The notes under the pieces are model-generated. The model had not been told where the DNA came from. It did no database searches and saw only the letters and a list, made by a program, of their open reading frames with translations. A stretch of DNA of 64,000 nucleotides from Evansella vedderi (GTDB taxonomy: Bacteria > Bacillota > Bacilli > Bacillales > Salisediminibacteriaceae), in assembly GCF_030813435.1 (NCBI RefSeq), contig NZ_JAUSUG010000011.1, forward strand, positions 117,034-181,033. The letters are read 5' to 3'. Numbering within the stretch: the first letter of the stretch is position 1; every line of letters starts with the position of its first letter. Positions 59,533 through 64,000 of this stretch are shown one piece after another. The position numbers and the translations under genes were made by a program.

Positions 59533-60768
59533 TTAATGTGTTCCTGTTGCTACCGCTCCAACTCCAATGTTATTATTCAAGGTATCTAAAGCTATATTGA
59601 CGATACTTTGAGGACTCATTGTATCAGCGCTGTTATACGGTTTCCTGTAAAACTTGGCTGAAAATACAGTATCTTCGGTTGCTCTGTGGCTTATATAAGT
59701 AACGATAAACACTATCACATCAGCTTTGCGAACAAAACTAGACAGACGAGCTTTCCCTTCAGTTCCTTCAGCCCATAAAAAGCTTCCACCGTGTTCTTCT
59801 ATTTTTGTTTTGAAATCCGATTTCTTCGGACCTCCCCCTACCACTAAAACACACTTATCTTTTAAAATTTGCGGATAAGCTTTCTTCCCCTTCTTCTTAT
59901 CAGGCGATTTTTGTGTTTGTTTTTCCTTTGGAACTGGAAGGTCCTCGATCTTGTATTTCCAAACCACTTTGGTATATTCAGCATTATTTTCGTAACAAGC
60001 TACATCGACAATATCATTTTCAGTTAAGTTAAATTCTTGAATATCATTTTCTCTTAAACGAAATGTAAATGGCGCATCTCCTATACGTACTTCTTCTCCC
60101 ATAGCATTTTCTTGAACAATAAGACAATGCCCCGATTTTTTTATAATGCCATACCGTAATTCAATCCTTCCTTCAGGTGGAGAACCTTTTCCCTTTTCAG
60201 CTAATTGATAAAAATATTTTTTCGTACCATCTTTTTCGACATGTCCTTCTTCTGCGGTTACATAATCACCATGCTCTAAACCAAGTTGCCTAACAGCCGA
60301 CTCTGGAACATAAGCTTCAAGTTTCTCTATAATCCCTCCTTTGAGTTTTTGTTGAAACTGATAGATAGGCCTAGATTGAACTGGTTCACTTTTAATTTCT
60401 TGTTCTTTCTTAATATGATCTTCATTATTTTCAGTGTTGTCACTATCTATAATTTGAGATAAAAGGCCATTCTTTAGCTTTTCGTGAAAACCATTGATGG
60501 ACGTTACTTTCTCCTGAACACCGGGAGTTGTTACGTTATCTTCTATAAAACTATTTTCATAATCAACTAATTCATTCTCTTTAAATTTATTATCCTTATT
60601 CTCTTTAGTAGGAGTATGATGACTATCCATTAAATTCGGTATTACTTTTAATAAAGTGATATATTCATGTATTCTCTCTGTAGACTCAGCAATATTGTCC
60701 ATATTTAGCGTATTAATAATAGTCAGCATATCTTCCTTAGCTTGTTCTAGCATTATTTCTTTTTGCAA
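59533..60768 (-). CDS. DUF2325 domain protein
   Basis: 411 residues. The N-terminal ~125 are acidic and helical. A middle beta domain (~150-285) begins LEAYVPESAVRQLGLEHGDY. The C-terminal DUF2325 domain (~300-390) has VLVVGGGPKKSDFKTKIEEH, then GTEGKARLSSFVRKADVIVF and SHRATEDTVFSAKF. Known DUF2325 proteins occur with plasmid and defence genes; their activity is not established. TTG start after GAGGGGGAAG. It lies between the PIN-domain gene and a small membrane gene, likely one operon. Confidence 0.7.
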   Translation of the reverse strand: MQKEIMLEQAKEDMLTIINTLNMDNIAESTERIHEYITLLKVIPNLMDSHHTPTKENKDNKFKENELVDYENSFIEDNVTTPGVQEKVTSINGFHEKLKNGLLSQIIDSDNTENNEDHIKKEQEIKSEPVQSRPIYQFQQKLKGGIIEKLEAYVPESAVRQLGLEHGDYVTAEEGHVEKDGTKKYFYQLAEKGKGSPPEGRIELRYGIIKKSGHCLIVQENAMGEEVRIGDAPFTFRLRENDIQEFNLTENDIVDVACYENNAEYTKVVWKYKIEDLPVPKEKQTQKSPDKKKGKKAYPQILKDKCVLVVGGGPKKSDFKTKIEEHGGSFLWAEGTEGKARLSSFVRKADVIVFIVTYISHRATEDTVFSAKFYRKPYNSADTMSPQSIVNIALDTLNNNIGVGAVATGTH

Positions 60769-60818
60769 TATTCTTCCCCCTCCTCGTTTATCTTAGATTT
60801 TAATAATTAACTGTTGTT

Positions 60819-61568
60819 CTAATTCGCCCTGTGGATAAATTGATTTATGTCTAATACTGTTAAACCAGCGTTTCTTGCTGCAATTCGAGCATTACGATCT
60901 CGGGATATAAAAAGGACATTCCGACTACCTTCTTGTTGAATTTTAAGATATGAACCTATAATTCTGTCATCAGGATCAGAAGGATCTAATTTGTGTTTTT
61001 TGAGAAATTCATCTGTGACAGTAGTGAACTTAACACTATTACCATTTGTCTGTAACCGTTCAATACAGGAAGAAGCTCTACGAGAAAAGAAACCTAGTTC
61101 TTCGTCCTTTTTCTTTCGGTCTAATTCTTTCATGACTTGTTTGCTAATAAGAACAGGTACAGATTTAGGGATGTCCTCTAGTATCGGACCATAATCAATT
61201 AATACGTTTGTATCAAACCCTAGTGTGTATCCCTTACCTTCATAAATAGACATATCTAATATCGGTGTCCCATCTTCATCAACAGGGTGTGTAAGCTCTT
61301 TTTGACGGCTGTGTGGAATTGATGGGTTAATATCATCAAGGTGCTTCCACTCTGGTGAATTACTGCGAACAGCTGGTGGTGGTGTCTTTGAACGACCAAC
61401 AGTAAGGTTCATGAAGAGGGAAAAAAGAGGGAACACTATAAATAGTGCTATAAATGGTAGAACGAATAGCGTAACCATTGTAAAAACAACTAAAAAAGTC
61501 ACCGCTACTGCTCTCTGGTTTTCCCACAAGAATTTAAAATCTTCGATTGATGTTAAAATGAACTCCAC
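60819..61568 (-). CDS. Membrane-anchored PIN-domain ribonuclease
   Basis: 249 residues from GTG at 61568 (AAGGAGGG 7 nt upstream). Two adjacent helices (about 18-58) anchor the protein, a proline-rich linker follows, and the PIN domain occupies ~105-248: FDTNVLID, then SKQVMKELDRKKKDEELGFF, SDPDDRIIGSYL and SRDRNARIAARNAGL, keeping the four acidic metal ligands. This type matches the PIN module of YlaK/PhoH-like proteins. It probably cleaves single-stranded RNA near the membrane. First gene of the PIN-DUF2325-membrane protein group. Confidence 0.8.
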   Translation of the reverse strand: MEFILTSIEDFKFLWENQRAVAVTFLVVFTMVTLFVLPFIALFIVFPLFSLFMNLTVGRSKTPPPAVRSNSPEWKHLDDINPSIPHSRQKELTHPVDEDGTPILDMSIYEGKGYTLGFDTNVLIDYGPILEDIPKSVPVLISKQVMKELDRKKKDEELGFFSRRASSCIERLQTNGNSVKFTTVTDEFLKKHKLDPSDPDDRIIGSYLKIQQEGSRNVLFISRDRNARIAARNAGLTVLDINQFIHRAN

Positions 61569-61780
61569 CTTAATTCCCTCCTTCAATAGTACTTATTACC
61601 TTTATTTTATCTTAGTTAACAAAGCATTCCCAATTTTGAACCATTTGAATTCAAAGAAGCGAAATCAGGAATACTACTCCTAATCCCGCTGCTTAAAACG
61701 TTTAAATACTTTGTTTCCAATATAGACATTTTTTTTACGGGCTTGATTGTAATTAGATAGAGGCTCTACGCAAAGGAATA

Positions 61781-62458
61781 CTAACTTTCTCTTACATCAG
61801 TAACAGACTCGTAAACAAAGCTAAATCTAATCTGATTATCATCATCTTTAGTAAGTATCACCATTGGTTTCTGCAAGTGTATAAAATTAGGAGTTACATC
61901 CATTTCATTCACAACTGAAAAATCAATATCAATGGACTTTCCTTTGAATTTAAATAATGAATATAGTGCAACGACTTCTCTATCTTCAAAATATAGATTT
62001 TCATTTCGGTGAATAAATTCATACCCGTCTGACTTTGTATAGATTACAAAATCATCCTTTAGTTCATCCAGAGGAATTTTCCTTCCTGGTTGTTCTAATA
62101 AATGAACCCTAAAATGAAGATTACCTAAATCGCGGTTAAAGTATAATGTCTGTATTTTCCCCTTAGTAATATCCATCATGTCTACTTCAGTGTAAAAGGC
62201 AAATTGAAATCCTTTTGCAATCCCGTCGAAGAATACTACTTCTGATAAATCTCCATCATGCGTACCATTTTTAACAGCTTGTTCAACTTGCTTAGGCATT
62301 TTTATAGATTTAAAGTCTGCTATTTCTTTTTCTGTGACAGGTGGTACAAGATCTTTAAAATGATACCCTATATCTGTCTTTTGGATCATAAACTTATCAT
62401 TAACTGATGTTTCAATATAGAATGTCCCTAACTGGTCTAAGTCTTTTACATGTATCAT
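61781..62458 (-). CDS. Hypothetical 225-residue protein
   Basis: A soluble acidic protein rich in beta strands and aromatic residues (EVVFFDGIAKGFQFAFYTEV, YFNRDLGNLHFRVHLLEQPG); no signal peptide or known family. TTAGGAGG lies 6 nt before the ATG. Monocistronic. Confidence 0.6.
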   Translation of the reverse strand: MIHVKDLDQLGTFYIETSVNDKFMIQKTDIGYHFKDLVPPVTEKEIADFKSIKMPKQVEQAVKNGTHDGDLSEVVFFDGIAKGFQFAFYTEVDMMDITKGKIQTLYFNRDLGNLHFRVHLLEQPGRKIPLDELKDDFVIYTKSDGYEFIHRNENLYFEDREVVALYSLFKFKGKSIDIDFSVVNEMDVTPNFIHLQKPMVILTKDDDNQIRFSFVYESVTDVRES

Positions 62459-62542
62459 AATTGCCTCCTAAATTGAATGTCTTGTAAACTCATTTACTCT
62501 ATTATATCGCACGAGAACTACTGATGAACGATTGCTTTCTTA

Positions 62543-63628
62543 TTAACTTCGCCTTCTTTTTTTTGGGTAATTAATGAACCGATTATATAGAATGGTATAA
62601 ATAATTGTCATGATAAACGAAAGGATAAATGTGGCCATAAGATTTATTATCGTAATATCACTATTGAATACATAGATAAAAACTACCTTGATAAACAAGA
62701 TGTGTGATAAATAAAACTGGAAGGTATTTTTCCCTAAATACGCGATATAGCCATTCGCTTTTTCGAAAAAAAGAGTTTTATAGAATATAAACAATAGGAT
62801 TACAGCTGATAGCGTAATCGGGTATAAGTAAGGTGAAAAGTAAATGACCTGGCTTCTGTTTGTAATTAAAAGAACAACAATCAATAATACATTCAACAGC
62901 ACGATAATTGGCACAGAAAAGCGTATAAGCAATTCATTTCGTTTTAACCATGAAGAGAACTTTTTAATATACATGGCTAGAACGACTCCTGAACAGTAGT
63001 ATATTAACCAGTGAATGGGCAATTTCCCTTCTGTAACAATGTAAAAGGTATTATTGATTAGTTCCGTGTTGCGGGATAGTAATACATTCTCCATTATGGC
63101 GATGTACAACAGGTGCAGCATTGAAATCAGCAATAATATCTTGGACATAAAACGCCTCGAAAAACTCTTCAATACAGCTACGATTGACGGAGTAAGTAAT
63201 ATAAATAGAAAGTATGCAATCATAAAATAAAGATGAACTTCAGCATCCCCTAAAAAGATACCTGAGAATAACCCAATATCCGTCTTGGGGATGTAATAAT
63301 GGTTCGGAACAAAATAAAGATAAACAATGGACCATAGTATATACGGGACACCTAATATTAGAAACTTACTTTTAATAAAAACACTCCAATTATCTATGTT
63401 TATATACTTTTTATATGTCATGTATCCCAATACACCTATAAATACAGGTACTGCAAACCTAAATAAAACATCTATAAATTGTCCCAACATAAAATAATCA
63501 TGACCTGGAGGTATTAAAAGAATGACATGAATAATAAATACACCGATAATACTAACCCCTTTAATAAAGTCAATGAAGCCTGAGCGGGTCACTCCCTCTT
63601 GTTTTTCCATTGTGTGTTTAAGCCTCAT
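62543..63628 (-). CDS. Acyltransferase 3 family membrane protein
   Basis: 361 residues with ten membrane helices. The first helix region has SGFIDFIKGVSIIGVFIIHV, matching the DFIKG...H signature with the conserved His of OatA-like O-acyltransferases; a later LPIHWLIYYCSG and FYLSHILFI fit the family. These enzymes move acetyl groups onto cell-wall or exopolysaccharide sugars. No extracellular SGNH domain is fused, so a partner may be needed. Its ATG lies in the end of the RecU-like gene (11-nt overlap). Confidence 0.8.
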   Translation of the reverse strand: MRLKHTMEKQEGVTRSGFIDFIKGVSIIGVFIIHVILLIPPGHDYFMLGQFIDVLFRFAVPVFIGVLGYMTYKKYINIDNWSVFIKSKFLILGVPYILWSIVYLYFVPNHYYIPKTDIGLFSGIFLGDAEVHLYFMIAYFLFILLTPSIVAVLKSFSRRFMSKILLLISMLHLLYIAIMENVLLSRNTELINNTFYIVTEGKLPIHWLIYYCSGVVLAMYIKKFSSWLKRNELLIRFSVPIIVLLNVLLIVVLLITNRSQVIYFSPYLYPITLSAVILLFIFYKTLFFEKANGYIAYLGKNTFQFYLSHILFIKVVFIYVFNSDITIINLMATFILSFIMTIIYTILYNRFINYPKKRRRS

Positions 63629-64000
63629 CTTTCTCTTCCAGTAACTTAATTAAGGTATCTACTTGATTAAGATAGTCTAACCTCGCACGAGCTGTATTCT
63701 TAACTTTAAAGGCGTAAGTATTGAAATCATCAATAGGAATATGCCGATAACCTCTCTTTTTAGCTTTCCACCTGCTCCAATAATATAGCAATGACTGAAG
63801 CGGGAAAACATAAGTATCTTGTGTCTTTTCAAAATGTACTAAAAAGAAGCACAAAGCCCCTACATTAGCTTGTTTGATTAAATGCTCCACTTGATGATTA
63901 CTTACATTTTCCAAAGGGAAATAGGGTTTTGAAGTCGTTTTAGCTTCGTAGTAAAGGCTCATTGATTTGTAAGTGCCATCAAAATCAACTGTCGATTTTT
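63618..64000 (-). CDS. recU: RecU-like Holliday junction resolvase (5' partial)
   Basis: The frame is open to the window end, so the true start lies beyond 64,000. The visible 127 codons begin KSTVDFDGTYKSMSLYYEAK, then TSKPYFPLENVSNHQVEHLI and ALCFFLVHFEKT, which follow RecU: the E-A-K catalytic motif of the PD-(D/E)XK fold, PLxNI-like loop, H-Q-x-E-H helix and hydrophobic strand. RecU resolves recombination intermediates. It would complement the Rad52-like protein on the same element. Confidence 0.75.
   Translation of the reverse strand, partial: KSTVDFDGTYKSMSLYYEAKTTSKPYFPLENVSNHQVEHLIKQANVGALCFFLVHFEKTQDTYVFPLQSLLYYWSRWKAKKRGYRHIPIDDFNTYAFKVKNTARARLDYLNQVDTLIKLLEEKDEA

Noticed and set aside
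61338..61352. A fifth GGAAGCACC on the minus strand
   Set aside because: It lies inside the PIN-domain gene and encodes WKHL; there is no stem partner, U-run or start codon behind it.
1..64000. CRISPR arrays, tRNA and rRNA genes
   Set aside because: No regularly spaced direct repeats and no cloverleaf or conserved rRNA segments were seen by eye on either strand.

Overview
The window is low-GC DNA from a spore-forming Firmicute, most likely a Bacillaceae. It carries a GerA-type germinant receptor operon, a Spo0E-like phosphatase, an HU gene, a RecU-like resolvase and AGGAGG-type ribosome binding sites with frequent TTG/GTG starts. The content looks like the accessory part of a large conjugative plasmid or integrative element: the end of a type IV secretion operon, a Rad52-like protein, a type IA topoisomerase, several tyrosine recombinases and nested transposons. 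No tRNA, rRNA, CRISPR array or recognisable replication initiator was seen.

Layout. 1-6.3 kb: a plus-strand transfer and recombination operon (VirB6/TrbL-like tail, M23 cell-wall hydrolase, four-helix membrane protein, Spo0E-like protein, Rad52-like protein, HNH-repeat protein). 6.3-13.7 kb: small accessory genes, a XerS-like recombinase, a GIY-YIG/DUF3800 pair, HU and an HD-GYP phosphodiesterase. 13,700-21,630: a complete ISL3-type transposon with imperfect 26-bp inverted repeats and an exact 8-bp target duplication (TTAAATTC). Its cargo looks like copper or silver resistance: a multicopper oxidase, His-rich membrane proteins, a ferric-reductase-like protein and a two-component system. 21.7-34 kb: an HTH-TPR regulator, an Mrr-like nuclease, a 1135-residue fusion of type IA topoisomerase and FtsK/SpoIIIE translocase, and smaller genes with several decayed ones. 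34.8-36 kb: a tyrosine recombinase. 35,996-50,504: a Tn1546-like Tn3-family transposon with 5-bp target duplications (AAGGG). It holds a truncated tnpA, tnpR with its res site, an IS3-family insertion, an amidase pseudogene and a ger operon. A Tn554-like tnpABC element with a Nudix gene lies exactly inside its right 38-bp inverted repeat. 50.5-56.6 kb: a type III restriction-modification operon, a divergent PD-(D/E)XK-like nuclease and a type I toxin-antitoxin locus. 56.6-64 kb: a minus-strand group with a DnaQ-like exonuclease, a DUF2325 protein, a membrane PIN nuclease, an acyltransferase and the C-terminal part of RecU.

How the parts work together. The backbone would supply DNA transfer, recombination and topology functions. 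The two large transposons add metal resistance and spore germination traits, and each landed between a plus-strand gene and its terminator. Four leader elements share a 5' GGAAGCACC motif, a terminator-like hairpin and a start codon 21-26 nt after the U-run. They precede a small gene, a VirB8-like gene, the HD-GYP gene and a leader peptide in front of the topoisomerase-FtsK fusion, so they may coordinate these backbone genes. All functions are inferred from motifs read by eye; no database search was possible.
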